DNA of 64,000 bases from the NCBI RefSeq assembly GCF_017948485.1, contig NZ_JAFFSX010000005.1, positions 310,001 through 374,000 of the forward strand. Direction: 5' to 3'. Positions 18,223 through 26,828 of this stretch are shown one piece after another (position 1 is the stretch's first letter; every line of letters starts with the position of its first letter). A model generated the notes under the pieces. That model saw only the letters and a program-made list of their open reading frames with translations, ran no database searches and was not told the origin of the DNA. Position numbers and translations under genes: made by a program. The DNA is from Streptomyces sp. GESEQ-35. GTDB taxonomy: Bacteria; Actinomycetota; Actinomycetes; Streptomycetales; Streptomycetaceae.

Positions 18223-18699
18223 TCAGGTGAGGTCCACGGGGATGCGGTGGTCGGGTCGGCCGTCCTTGGCGAGCATCCAGTGCGAGTCGGCGGTGGCTCG
18301 GTAGAGCCGGATTCCGCCGCCGGGCCGGACGTCCTCGCCGGTCCACTCCCGGCCGCCGTGGGCCACCGAACGGCGTGAGAACGCCTCGATCCCCCGGGCC
18401 GACGCGGCACCGTCCACCAACTCCGCGACGGCGGGCAGGTAGACGCCCTGCCCGGTGCCGATCTCCACCTGGGAGTCGAAGACGACGATCCCCACCTCGG
18501 GGCGCACCGCGATGTTGCGGGAGTGTGTGACGTCGGGCGAGGAGACCCAGAAGAACTCGGTGGAGTCGATGTGGGCGAAGTACACGGGTGAACCCCATGG
18601 CCGTCCCGTCGCGTCGGCGGTGGACAGCACGAGGTAACGATTGGCGTCGATGATCCGGCGCGCCAGCGCCGCTGCCTCGTTCTCGGCCACGTCGATCAC
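18223..18699 (-). CDS. Pyridoxamine 5'-phosphate oxidase family protein
   Basis: The 158-residue protein has the split-barrel flavin/F420-binding fold. RRIIDANRYLVLSTADATG is the first strand pair, RPWGSPVYF the substrate-side strand, and FFWVSSPDVTHSRNIA with VGIVVFDSQ the remainder of the barrel. Family members bind FMN, F420 or haem. Its small size and single-domain form suit a general stress or F420-linked reductase rather than the vitamin B6 enzyme. The start is GTG at 18699. There is no operon partner. Confidence 0.82.
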   Translation of the reverse strand: MIDVAENEAAALARRIIDANRYLVLSTADATGRPWGSPVYFAHIDSTEFFWVSSPDVTHSRNIAVRPEVGIVVFDSQVEIGTGQGVYLPAVAELVDGAASARGIEAFSRRSVAHGGREWTGEDVRPGGGIRLYRATADSHWMLAKDGRPDHRIPVDLT

Positions 18700-18732
18700 T
18701 CCGCTCTCTCGGGACGGTCGTTCGGGAGCCTG

Positions 18733-18761
18733 GGCCCGAGCACCGGCACAGTGCTCGGGCC
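18733..18761 (-). terminator. Terminator of the beta-helix gene
   Basis: GGCCCGAGCAC at 18733-18743 pairs perfectly with GTGCTCGGGCC at 18751-18761 across a 7-base loop. It lies 7 bases past the stop of the minus-strand beta-helix gene. Confidence 0.8.
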
Positions 18762-18767
18762 GTTCGC

Positions 18768-19973
18768 TCAGCAGATGCTCTGACTGCTGTTGACGAGGGT
18801 GTTGTTGCGGAACGTGGTGTTGGTGCCGCAGGGGCTTTCCCTGATCGCCGAGTTGGTCACCGTGAGGTTCTGGATGGTGACGTCGGCGTTGTTGGGGAAC
18901 TCCGAGCGGGCCGCGAGCCGGATCTCGCCGCCGCCGGTGACGCTGCCGCTCTGCGCGGCGATGTTCACGTTGTAGCAGTTCTCGACCAGGATCGAGTTGT
19001 TGCCGGCGTTGGAGATGTTGACCCGGTCGATGACCGCGCCGCCGCTCTCGGAGACGCAGAACACCCCGCGGCCGCCGCCCCGCGCGATCACCTCACCCAC
19101 CCGGATGTTGGTGGGGTACGAACTGCCCACCCGGCCGTTGCGGTTGGCCATGCGGAACGCCGCGTAGCCGGTGCCGGTGCCCGCTCCGTCCGCGTCGACC
19201 TTGGTGACGGTGGCGTTGACGGTCTGGTTGAGCAGCAGTCCGGACTCGCCCACGTTGCGCGCGGTGACCGTACCGACCGTGAGTCCGTCGACGCCGTACG
19301 TCTCCACCGCGTGACTGCTCGCGCCGGACACGTACACGTTGTCGATCCTGACGTTCCGCGTCCACTGGCTGGTGTCGCCGCGGTTGTCGATGCGTACGCC
19401 GAGGCCCGCCGACAGGCGCATGTCGAGCTGGCCCAGCACGACGTTCTGGACGTTGCGCATGAAGATGCCGTACAGCGGAGTCCCGGTGAGGTTGAGGTGC
19501 TGGACCTCGATGTCGCGGACGCCGCGGGCGTACACCGGGGCCTGGTCGCCGGAGCCCGATCCGGTGACGTTGATCGTGCCGCAGACGTCGAGCACGGTGT
19601 AGCTCGGCAGCGAGACCCTGGACCCGGCGCCGATGGAGCCCGAGCCGCGCACGACGACCCGTTCCTTCGAAGTGCGGCCCGCCGTGAGGCTGCCCACGGC
19701 CGCCTGCATCGCCGCGCGCATATCGCTGCCGGAGTACACGACACTGCTGCCGCGCCGTGCGGTCCAGGTGCTGCCGCTGAGCACGGCCTCCGCCTGGTAC
19801 GAGCCCTCGCCGCACGCCGCCGTCGGCTGCGGGGGAGCGGCCGCACTCGCGGGTTCGGCGAGCAGGGCCGCGCCGGTGAGCAGGGCGGTGGCGCATGCGC
19901 CGGCGGCAACGGCCCGTCCTCTGTGGGCCGTTGCCGGAGTGTCGGCGAGGTGATGTGCGGCTCTGCGTCCCAT
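18768..19973 (-). CDS. Secreted right-handed beta-helix protein (polysaccharide lyase-like)
   Basis: The 401-residue precursor has a signal peptide ending near AEPASAAAPP. The mature part is a ladder of N- and V-rich turns (VRDIEVQHLNLTGTPLYGIF, NVQNVVLGQLDM, DGLTVGTVTARNVGESGLLL, IDRVNISNAGNNSILVENC). This is the parallel beta-helix fold shared by pectate lyases, rhamnogalacturonases and related carbohydrate enzymes. Catalytic residues cannot be assigned by eye. The gene is alone, with a terminator after it and a GAAAACGC-type operator candidate 41 bases upstream. Confidence 0.78.
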   Translation of the reverse strand: MGRRAAHHLADTPATAHRGRAVAAGACATALLTGAALLAEPASAAAPPQPTAACGEGSYQAEAVLSGSTWTARRGSSVVYSGSDMRAAMQAAVGSLTAGRTSKERVVVRGSGSIGAGSRVSLPSYTVLDVCGTINVTGSGSGDQAPVYARGVRDIEVQHLNLTGTPLYGIFMRNVQNVVLGQLDMRLSAGLGVRIDNRGDTSQWTRNVRIDNVYVSGASSHAVETYGVDGLTVGTVTARNVGESGLLLNQTVNATVTKVDADGAGTGTGYAAFRMANRNGRVGSSYPTNIRVGEVIARGGGRGVFCVSESGGAVIDRVNISNAGNNSILVENCYNVNIAAQSGSVTGGGEIRLAARSEFPNNADVTIQNLTVTNSAIRESPCGTNTTFRNNTLVNSSQSIC

Positions 19974-20013
19974 CTCGTCCTCTCCAAAATGTGGGGTGTG
20001 CGGCGAGGCTGTA

Positions 20014-20025
20014 GCAAGCGTTTTC
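20014..20025. promoter_or_regulatory. Possible LacI-family operator upstream of the beta-helix gene
   Basis: GCAAGCGTTTTC (GAAAACGCTTGC on the gene's strand) has the central CG flanked by near-symmetric arms typical of LacI-family sites at sugar-hydrolase genes. It lies 41 bases upstream of the gene's start. It is a single imperfect site. Confidence 0.35.
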
Positions 20026-20150
20026 TATGAGTGGCCGGTGAGTGTGCCAACGGCCTCCCGGGGCGTCAAGGGGCGGGGACGGGTTTGCCGTTGCCCGTAC
20101 TGGGCTACGCGGGCAACGTGCCCAGCTCCGTGGATCCGGGAGGTCCGCAC

Positions 20151-21887
20151 ATGGCCCGGCCCAACGACGAGGTAGCCGCGCTGTTCCAGGAATACGCGGA
20201 CCTGATCTCGATCACCGGCGGCGAGGCGTTCAGGGCGCGTGTCTACGAGAAGGCCGCCCGCGCCATCGGCGGCTATCACGCCGATGTCTCCACGCTCGAC
20301 GCCAAGGGCCTGACGGAGATCCCCAACGTCGGCAAGTCGATCGCCGAGAAGGTCGTCGAGTACATCGGCACCGGCCGCGTGTCCGCGGTGGAGGAGCTGC
20401 GGGCGAAGATCCCGGCCGGTGTACGGCGGCTGACGGCCATCCCCGCACTGGGTCCCAAGAAGGCGCTGGTCGTGTACGAGGAGCTGGGCATCTCCTCGAT
20501 CGACGAACTCGCCGACGCCATCCACGAGGAGCGGCTGCGCGACCTCAAGGGCTTCGGGCCCAGGACGGAGGAGAACATCCTCCACGGCATCGCCCTCCTG
20601 AAGTCCGCCGGGGACCGCGTCCGGCTCGACGTCGCCACCGACCTCGCGGAGGACGTCGTCGCCGTGCTGTCCGGGGTACGCGGCTGCCGGCGCTGCGCAT
20701 ACGCCGGGTCGCTGCGCCGCGGCCGCGAGACGATCGGCGACATCGACGTCCTCGCCGCGGCCGAGAAGTCGGGGCCGCTGATGCGGGCGTTCACGGAGCT
20801 GCCGTACGTCACCGAAGTGATCGCGCGCGGCGAGACCAAGACGTCGATCCGCACCGGCAAAGGCCTCGCGGTCGACCTCCGTGTCGTACCACCGGACTCA
20901 TGGGGAGCGGCGCTCCAGTACTTCACCGGTTCGAAGGCCCACAACATCCGCACCCGGAATCTGGCCGTGCACCAGGGGCTCAAGCTCTCCGAGTACGGGC
21001 TGTTCGACGTCGAGAGCGGCGAGAAGGTCGTCTCCGAGACGGAGGAGGAGGTGTACGCCCGGCTCGGACTGCCGTGGATCCCGCCGCCGCTGCGCGAGGA
21101 CCGCGGTGAGATCGAGGCCGGTCTGCGCGGGGAGCTGCCCGAGTTGGTCGAGGAGCGGGACATCGTGGGCGACCTGCACACCCATACCGACCTCACCGAC
21201 GGACTCGCCCCGCTGGAGGAGATGGTCGCCGCGGCCGCCGAGCGCGGCTACGCCTACTACGCGATAACCGACCACGGCCCGAACCTGTACATGCAGCAGA
21301 TGACCGACGAGCGGATGCTGGCCCAGCGCGAACGGGTGCGGGAACTCGACCGCGCCCATGGCAAGCCCGGCATGCGGCTGCTGCACGGCGCGGAGCTGAA
21401 CATCGACCCGGACGGCGCGGTGGACTGGCCCAAGGAGTTCCTCGCCGGCTTCGACCTGTGCGTGGCCTCGGTGCACTCCCACTTCAACCAGGGACGCAAG
21501 GCGCTGACCCGCCGGCTCGTCCGGGCCTGCGAGAACCCGTACGTCAACATCATCGGCCACCCCACCACACGCCTCATCGGCAAGCGGCCCGGCCTCGACG
21601 TCGACCTCGACGAGTTCTTCGCCGCCTGCGCCCGCACCGGCACCGCCCTGGAGATCAACGCCCATCCGGACCGGCTCGACCTGTCCGACGAGCACATCCT
21701 GTGGGCCGGGCGGCACGGGACGAAGTTCGCCGTGGACAGCGACGCGCACTCCGTCATCCACCTGGCCAACATGCGCTACGGCGTGGGCACGGCACAGCGC
21801 GGCCGGCTCACCAAGGACGACGTGATCAACACCTGGTCCCTGACCCGGCTGCGGCGCTTCCTGCGCAAGGGGCGCGGCACCGTCTGA
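20151..21887 (+). CDS. polX: DNA polymerase/3'-5' exonuclease PolX
   Basis: The ATG at 20151 follows GGGAGG at 20138-20143 and gives 578 residues, the usual PolX length; an earlier in-frame start has no support. The N-terminal family-X polymerase part has the 8-kDa-like domain (ALFQEYADLISITGGEAFRA), two helix-hairpin-helices (IPNVGKSIAEKVVEYIGTG, IPALGPKKALVVYEELGI) and the nucleotidyl-transfer motif SLRRGRETIGDIDVL with paired aspartates. The C-terminal PHP domain (GDLHTHTDLTDG, AITDHGPN, GAELNIDPDG, HPTTRLIG) supplies a metal-dependent 3'-5' exonuclease. The role is gap filling in base excision repair or end joining. Confidence 0.95.
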   Translation: MARPNDEVAALFQEYADLISITGGEAFRARVYEKAARAIGGYHADVSTLDAKGLTEIPNVGKSIAEKVVEYIGTGRVSAVEELRAKIPAGVRRLTAIPALGPKKALVVYEELGISSIDELADAIHEERLRDLKGFGPRTEENILHGIALLKSAGDRVRLDVATDLAEDVVAVLSGVRGCRRCAYAGSLRRGRETIGDIDVLAAAEKSGPLMRAFTELPYVTEVIARGETKTSIRTGKGLAVDLRVVPPDSWGAALQYFTGSKAHNIRTRNLAVHQGLKLSEYGLFDVESGEKVVSETEEEVYARLGLPWIPPPLREDRGEIEAGLRGELPELVEERDIVGDLHTHTDLTDGLAPLEEMVAAAAERGYAYYAITDHGPNLYMQQMTDERMLAQRERVRELDRAHGKPGMRLLHGAELNIDPDGAVDWPKEFLAGFDLCVASVHSHFNQGRKALTRRLVRACENPYVNIIGHPTTRLIGKRPGLDVDLDEFFAACARTGTALEINAHPDRLDLSDEHILWAGRHGTKFAVDSDAHSVIHLANMRYGVGTAQRGRLTKDDVINTWSLTRLRRFLRKGRGTV

Positions 21888-21962
21888 TCTCAGCGGCGGT
21901 ACAGCCCGATGAGGGTGCCGTCCGCGAGTTCCTGCTTCTCGACGGCCCGCGCGGCCGGAGAT

Positions 21963-23945
21963 TCATTGCGTGACCCGGGCGAGTGCGGGAATCGTGCCAC
22001 CGGCGAGCACGGCCTCCCGCTGCCGGTCAGAGAGGCGGTGGCGCAGACGATACGTCTGGTCGCGCGTGATGTTGTGCGCGGTCGGCTCCGGCGGGGCGCC
22101 GGGGGCGAGCACATCGTGCAGGCCGTCCAGGCGGAGGCGGTCGCCGGGCTCGACGCGCCGGTAGTCGTCGGGGTCGGTGAACTCCAGGGCGAGGACACCG
22201 AAGTTGGCGAGGTTCTGCCAGTGGATGCGGGCGTAGGACAGGGCGATCACGGCGCGCAGCCCCAGGTGGCGCAGGGTGATCGCGGCGTGCTCGCGCGAGG
22301 AGCCCTGGCCCCAGTTCTCCCCGGCGACGATGACGTGCCCGCCGTGCTCGCGCATCTCGGCCGCCCGCCACGGATAGTCGGGATCGAGCCGGGTGAGCGT
22401 GAACTCGGCGAGCTTGGGGATGTTGGAGCGGTACGGCAGGGCCCTGGCGCCGGCCGGGGAGATCTCGTCGGTGGAGACATGGTCGCCCGCCTTCAGCAGT
22501 ACCGGCACGTCGAGGGCGTCGGGCAGCGGGTCGAAGTCGGGCAGCGCGGAGATGTTCGGCCCGCGTTCCAGCCGTACCCGCGAGGCCTCGGCGGGCGGCA
22601 GGGGCGGCTCCAGCATCGCCGCGTTGACCGTGGCCCGTTCGCGCAGGTCCAGTGCCGGGTACGCAACCCCGCGGTCGGCGGCCCAGTCGCGCGGGTCGGT
22701 GATCGTCCCGGTCAGCGCCGAGGCGGTGGCGGTCTCCGGGGAGCAGAGCCAGACCGCGTCGTCCTCGGTGCCGGAGCGGCCGCGGAAGTTGCGGGGGAAC
22801 GTCCGCAGCGAGTTGCGTCCGGCGGCGGGGGCCTGGCCCATGCCGATGCAGCCCAGACAGCCCGCCTGGTGCAGCCGCGCACCGGCCGCCAGCAGGTCGA
22901 AGGTCGCCCCGGCCCGGGTGAGGTCCTGAAGGATCTCCCGGGAGGTCGGGTTGACGTCGAAGCTCACCCCCGGCGCGGTCTGCCGGCCGCGGACCATGGC
23001 CGCGGCGATCGCGAAGTCCCGCAGGCCCGGGTTGGCCGACGAGCCGATGACGGCCTGCCCGATCGGCTCGCCCGCCACCTCGCGCACCGGCACGACGTTG
23101 CCGGGGGAGGTGGGCCTGGCGATCAGCGGCCGGAGGACGGACAGGTCGATCTCCTCCGCCAGGTCGTAGCGGGCGTCGGGCTCGGCGGTGACCGCCACGA
23201 AGGCGTCCTCGCGTCCCTCGGTGCGCAGAAAGGCCCGTACGGCGTCGTCGGCGGGGAAGACGGTGGTCGTGGCGCCGAGTTCGGCACCCATGTTGGCGAT
23301 GACGTGCCGGTCCATCGCGGTCAGCGAGGCCAGCCCCGGCCCGTGGTACTCCAGGATCCTGCCGACCCCGCCCTTCACACCGTGGCGGCGCAGCAGCTCC
23401 AGGATCACGTCCTTGGCGCTGACCCAGTCCGGCAGGGCACCGGTCAGCCGGATGCCCCAGATCTCCGGCATCCGCAGGTACAGCGGCCGTCCCGCCATGG
23501 CCAGCGCGACCTCCAGGCCGCCGACGCCGATGGCCAGCATGCCCAGGGAACCGGCGGCGCAGGTGTGCGAGTCGGAGCCGGCCAGGCTGCTGCCGGGGAG
23601 GCCGAAGCGCTGCATGTGGGTGGGGTGCGAGACACCGTTGCCGGGTTTGGAGTACCAGACGCCGTAACGGCGGGCGCCGGAGCGCAGGAAGACATGATCC
23701 TCGGCGTTGCGCTCGTCGGCCTGGAGCAGGTTGTGGTCGACGTACTGCACGCTGACCTCCGTATGCACCCGGTCCAGTCCGAGCGCCTCCAGCTCCTGCA
23801 TGACCAGCGTGCCCGTGGCGTCCTGGGTGAGGGTCTGGTCGATCCGCAGCCCGATCTCCTCACCCGGCACCATGTCTCCCTCAAGCAGGTGCTCCTCGAT
23901 CAGCTGGTGCGCCACCGTGCCGCCGGAGCGCGACTGTGCGGCCAT
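21963..23945 (-). CDS. Aconitate hydratase, compact single-chain type
   Basis: The 660-residue protein is a 4Fe-4S dehydratase. DSHTCAAGSLGMLAIGVGG is the first active-site segment, HQAGCLGCIGMGQAP holds the two adjacent cluster cysteines, and the swivel domain carries NWGQGSSREHAAITLRHLG. It is well below the roughly 900 residues of AcnA/IRP-type aconitases and resembles the compact class related to homoaconitase and isopropylmalate isomerase, so citrate/isocitrate is likely but not certain. The start at 23945 has GGGAGGTGG upstream; the frame is open farther without support. It is convergent with polX, 75 bases away. Confidence 0.88.
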   Translation of the reverse strand: MAAQSRSGGTVAHQLIEEHLLEGDMVPGEEIGLRIDQTLTQDATGTLVMQELEALGLDRVHTEVSVQYVDHNLLQADERNAEDHVFLRSGARRYGVWYSKPGNGVSHPTHMQRFGLPGSSLAGSDSHTCAAGSLGMLAIGVGGLEVALAMAGRPLYLRMPEIWGIRLTGALPDWVSAKDVILELLRRHGVKGGVGRILEYHGPGLASLTAMDRHVIANMGAELGATTTVFPADDAVRAFLRTEGREDAFVAVTAEPDARYDLAEEIDLSVLRPLIARPTSPGNVVPVREVAGEPIGQAVIGSSANPGLRDFAIAAAMVRGRQTAPGVSFDVNPTSREILQDLTRAGATFDLLAAGARLHQAGCLGCIGMGQAPAAGRNSLRTFPRNFRGRSGTEDDAVWLCSPETATASALTGTITDPRDWAADRGVAYPALDLRERATVNAAMLEPPLPPAEASRVRLERGPNISALPDFDPLPDALDVPVLLKAGDHVSTDEISPAGARALPYRSNIPKLAEFTLTRLDPDYPWRAAEMREHGGHVIVAGENWGQGSSREHAAITLRHLGLRAVIALSYARIHWQNLANFGVLALEFTDPDDYRRVEPGDRLRLDGLHDVLAPGAPPEPTAHNITRDQTYRLRHRLSDRQREAVLAGGTIPALARVTQ

Positions 23946-24106
23946 ACGCCGACCACCTCCCGCCTTCCGTTCGGGAACCGGGTGCCCTGAGCGGCGGCAC
24001 TTGCACATGGTTCTACGACGAGCCGCGAAGCGGGACGTGTCGATCTCCGCGCAACGGATACCCGGACCAGGTCAGGACCGCTCCGGACGGAGGAGGGCCG
24101 GATCCG

Positions 24107-24763
24107 ATGATCTCGCAGACGGTCCTGGTGCCCGCGGACGGCGTCGAGCTTCCAGGTGACTTCGTCGTCCCGCCGTCGGCGCACGGCGTCGTCCTGTTCG
24201 CGCACGGCAGCGGCAGCTCCCGGCACAGCCCGCGCAACCGGCAGGTCGCCGCCGAACTCCGCACCGCCGGACTGGGCACCCTGCTGATGGACCTGCTGAC
24301 CGAGGGCGAGGACCGCCGGGACGCGGTGACCGCCGAACTCCGCTTCGACATCCCGCTGCTCGGGCGCCGCCTGGTGGCCGCGATCGACTGGCTCGACGGG
24401 GAACCCGACGTCAGGGGAGTCCCCGTCGTCCTGTTCGGGGCCAGCACCGGCGCGGCCGCCGCCCTGACGGCAGCGGCGGACCGGCCGGACCGCGTTCTGA
24501 CCGTCGTCTCACGCGGCGGACGGCCCGACCTGGCGGACGACGCCCTGGAACACGTACGTGCACCCGTGCTGCTGATCGTCGGCGGGCACGACGAGCAGGT
24601 GCTGCGACTCAACGAGGACGCCGCCCGGCGACTGCGGGCGCCCTGCACGCTGCGCGTCGTGCCGGGCGCGGGCCACCTGTTCGAGGAGCCGGGCGCACTG
24701 GACCAGGTCGCCGGCCTGGCCCGGGAGTGGTGTGCGGAGCGCATGGGCGCGGAGCGGCGGTGA
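24107..24763 (+). CDS. Alpha/beta hydrolase (dienelactone hydrolase-like)
   Basis: The ATG at 24107 is preceded by GGAGGAGG and gives 218 residues. The fold is clear: VVLFAHGSGSSRHSPRN is the oxyanion strand-turn, VVLFGASTGAAAAL the nucleophile elbow (serine in GASTG), VLLIVGGHDEQV the acid, and VPGAGHLFEEPG the catalytic histidine. No signal peptide is present. It lies 69 bases before a phosphoribosyltransferase gene on the same strand. The two are probably co-transcribed, and in related genomes such hydrolase and transferase domains occur next to or fused with each other. The substrate is unknown. Confidence 0.87.
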   Translation: MISQTVLVPADGVELPGDFVVPPSAHGVVLFAHGSGSSRHSPRNRQVAAELRTAGLGTLLMDLLTEGEDRRDAVTAELRFDIPLLGRRLVAAIDWLDGEPDVRGVPVVLFGASTGAAAALTAAADRPDRVLTVVSRGGRPDLADDALEHVRAPVLLIVGGHDEQVLRLNEDAARRLRAPCTLRVVPGAGHLFEEPGALDQVAGLAREWCAERMGAERR

Positions 24764-24832
24764 CGCCGTGTGGGCGACCGATGGGCCGGGTACCCGGCAG
24801 GCGCGCACGGAGACAACCCGAAGGGAGCGGCC

Positions 24833-25489
24833 ATGCAGTTCCGCGACCGCAGGCAGGCCGGGCGGGAACTGGCCGAGCGGCTGCGCACCCTCCAGGAGAA
24901 GGGCACTCTCCCGCACCCCGTCGTCCTCGCCCTGCCCCGCGGTGGTGCCGCGGTCGCCCGCGAGGTCGCACACGTGCTGGACGCCCCGCTGGACGTACTC
25001 GTCGTCCGCAAGATCGGGGCGCCGTTCCAGGAGGAGTTGGGCGTCGGCGCGATCGCCGGCGACGACCCTCCGCTCTTCGACGAACGGGCCCTCGACCGGC
25101 TGGGCCTGAGCGAGGCCGCCCTCGCCGGGACCGTCGAACGGGAGCAGGAGGAGATACGGCGTCGCGAGCAGCGCTACCGGCGGGGCCGTCCCGCACTGGA
25201 TCTGCGGGGCCGCACGGTGATCGTCGTCGACGACGGCCTGGCCACCGGCGCGACCGCGCGCGCCGCACTGCGCCGGGTACGCCGAGAGTCGCCCGGACGG
25301 GTCGTGCTGGCCGTGCCGGTGTGCTCGCCGGAGGCGGTCGAGTTGCTGCGCGGCGAGGCCGACGACGTGGTCTGTCTGCACCGCCCGGAGCAGTTCATGG
25401 CCGTCGGCCTCTGGTACGAGAACTTCGACCAGCTCACGGACGACGAGGTGCTCGATGCGCTGCACGCCTCCCACACCACACCCGGCTGA
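24833..25489 (+). CDS. Type I phosphoribosyltransferase family protein
   Basis: The protein is 218 residues from ATG 24833 (AAGGGAGCG upstream). VIVVDDGLATGATARAA is the 13-residue PRPP-binding loop with paired aspartates, and PHPVVLALPRGGAAVAREV is the pyrophosphate loop. The hood region PFQEELGVGAIAGDDPPLFD is typical of the orphan branch related to PRT-containing stress proteins rather than of a known salvage enzyme. The partner base is unknown. It probably forms a two-gene unit with the upstream hydrolase. It is convergent with the archease gene 36 bases away. Confidence 0.87.
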   Translation: MQFRDRRQAGRELAERLRTLQEKGTLPHPVVLALPRGGAAVAREVAHVLDAPLDVLVVRKIGAPFQEELGVGAIAGDDPPLFDERALDRLGLSEAALAGTVEREQEEIRRREQRYRRGRPALDLRGRTVIVVDDGLATGATARAALRRVRRESPGRVVLAVPVCSPEAVELLRGEADDVVCLHRPEQFMAVGLWYENFDQLTDDEVLDALHASHTTPG

Positions 25490-25525
25490 GGAAGGAAGAG
25501 CGAGTGACTGAAGTGCCGGATGCGC

Positions 25526-25981
25526 TCATACGTCGATGGTCACCGCGCAGGACCACCCGTAAGGGCCGGGCTCGATGCGCAGGTTCTCCCACGCGATGCC
25601 CTTGGGCGCGGCACCGATGACCTCCACCACGCCGAGGTCGGCGACCGCCATCCGCACATCGAGCCCCTCGTCGAACGCCTCCGCCTCCACGTCGACCGGC
25701 ACCTGGCCGTGCACCTCCAGCCGGAAGACGACCTCGTCGAGCAGCGTGGTCAGCAGATCCTCGGGGCTGCCTTCGGACAGCCGGAGCCGGGCCACGCCCG
25801 TCGGCCGCGTCCCGGAGACATCCGCGAAGCCCTCCACCATGCCCGTGACGGCTTCCACCAGGCAGCGCTCACGGCTGTCTCCCCAGGCCTCGACGCGCAC
25901 GTCAGCCGTGTGCGGCACCAGCCGGTGGCCGCTCACCCCAACTCTTCGCGCCGTGATGTCGTCGCCCATGTCGCCGACCAT
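25526..25981 (-). CDS. Archease-family protein
   Basis: The protein is about 151 residues from ATG 25981 (ATG 25969 possible). GHRLVPHTADVRVEAWG opens the fold and carries the conserved histidine/aspartate that binds metal. ASPEDLLTTLLDEVVF-like residues (GSPEDLLTTLLDEVVFRLE) and IGAAPKGIAWENLRI complete the archease signature. Archease activates the RNA ligase RtcB by helping guanylate its active-site histidine. No rtcB is in this window, so the partner lies elsewhere or the protein has another client. Confidence 0.85.
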   Translation of the reverse strand: MVGDMGDDITARRVGVSGHRLVPHTADVRVEAWGDSRERCLVEAVTGMVEGFADVSGTRPTGVARLRLSEGSPEDLLTTLLDEVVFRLEVHGQVPVDVEAEAFDEGLDVRMAVADLGVVEVIGAAPKGIAWENLRIEPGPYGWSCAVTIDV

Positions 25982-26069
25982 GCTCACCGTGTTCCCACCG
26001 ATCCGGGCCGCACACTGACTCAGGGGGCGTGTAGGGACCGGCAGGGCAACGACCGCCTCAGGAGCCGCC

Positions 26070-26828
26070 ATGACCGATCCGACCCACCCCGCGCTCGCAC
26101 CCGCACTGCGGGACGTCAGGGCCGTCGTCTTCGACACCGACGGGGTGATCACCGACTCGGCCCGGGTGCACGCCGCCGCCTGGCGGACCGCCTTCGACGA
26201 CTATCTGCGCGCACACCCGCCGGAGGATCCGCGGCAGCGGCGCCCGTTCGACCCGGGCGACGACTACCTGCGGTACGTGGACGGCAAGTCCCGGCTGGAC
26301 GGGGCCGCCGCCTTCCTCGCCTCCCGCGGCCTCGACACCTCGGGGGAGGGCGTGCGGGCCGTCGCCGCCGACAAGGAGCGGCTGTTCACCGAGCGGCTCC
26401 GGAAAGACGGCGTCGACGCGTATCCGGGGACCGTGCGACTGGTGCGTGCCCTGCGCCGGGGTGGGGTACCCGTGGCGGCGGCCTCCGCCTCCCGGCACGC
26501 GGGTGAGCTGCTCACCCACGCCGGGGTGCGGGACCTCTTCGACGCCCTGGTCGACGGCGGGGAGGCGGCCAGGCTGGGACTCGCCGGCAAACCCGAGCCC
26601 GACCTCTTCCTGGAAGCGGCCCGCCGGCTCGGTGTCCCCGCCGGTCACGCCGCCGTCGTGGAGGACGCGCTGGCGGGTGTGGAAGCGGGGCGTCGGGGTG
26701 CGTTCGCACTCGTCGTCGGCGTGGACCGGGCCGCCGGTGCGGACACCGGAGCGAGACTGCTGAGGCACGGCGCCGACATCGTCGTACGAGACCTGGGAGA
26801 ACTGCTCGTGGAAGGGACACCGCAGTGA
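26070..26828 (+). CDS. HAD-family hydrolase, beta-phosphoglucomutase-like
   Basis: The 252-residue protein has HAD motif I FDTDGVITDS with nucleophile D22 and acid/base D24, motif II near AAASASRHAGELL, and motif III/IV in GKPEPDLFLEAARRLG and VVEDALAGVEAGRRG. The helical cap of about 70 residues suits beta-phosphoglucomutase. AGGAG precedes the ATG. The stop overlaps the start of the GH65 gene, so beta-glucose 1-phosphate released by the phosphorylase can be turned into glucose 6-phosphate by this enzyme. Confidence 0.9.
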   Translation: MTDPTHPALAPALRDVRAVVFDTDGVITDSARVHAAAWRTAFDDYLRAHPPEDPRQRRPFDPGDDYLRYVDGKSRLDGAAAFLASRGLDTSGEGVRAVAADKERLFTERLRKDGVDAYPGTVRLVRALRRGGVPVAAASASRHAGELLTHAGVRDLFDALVDGGEAARLGLAGKPEPDLFLEAARRLGVPAGHAAVVEDALAGVEAGRRGAFALVVGVDRAAGADTGARLLRHGADIVVRDLGELLVEGTPQ

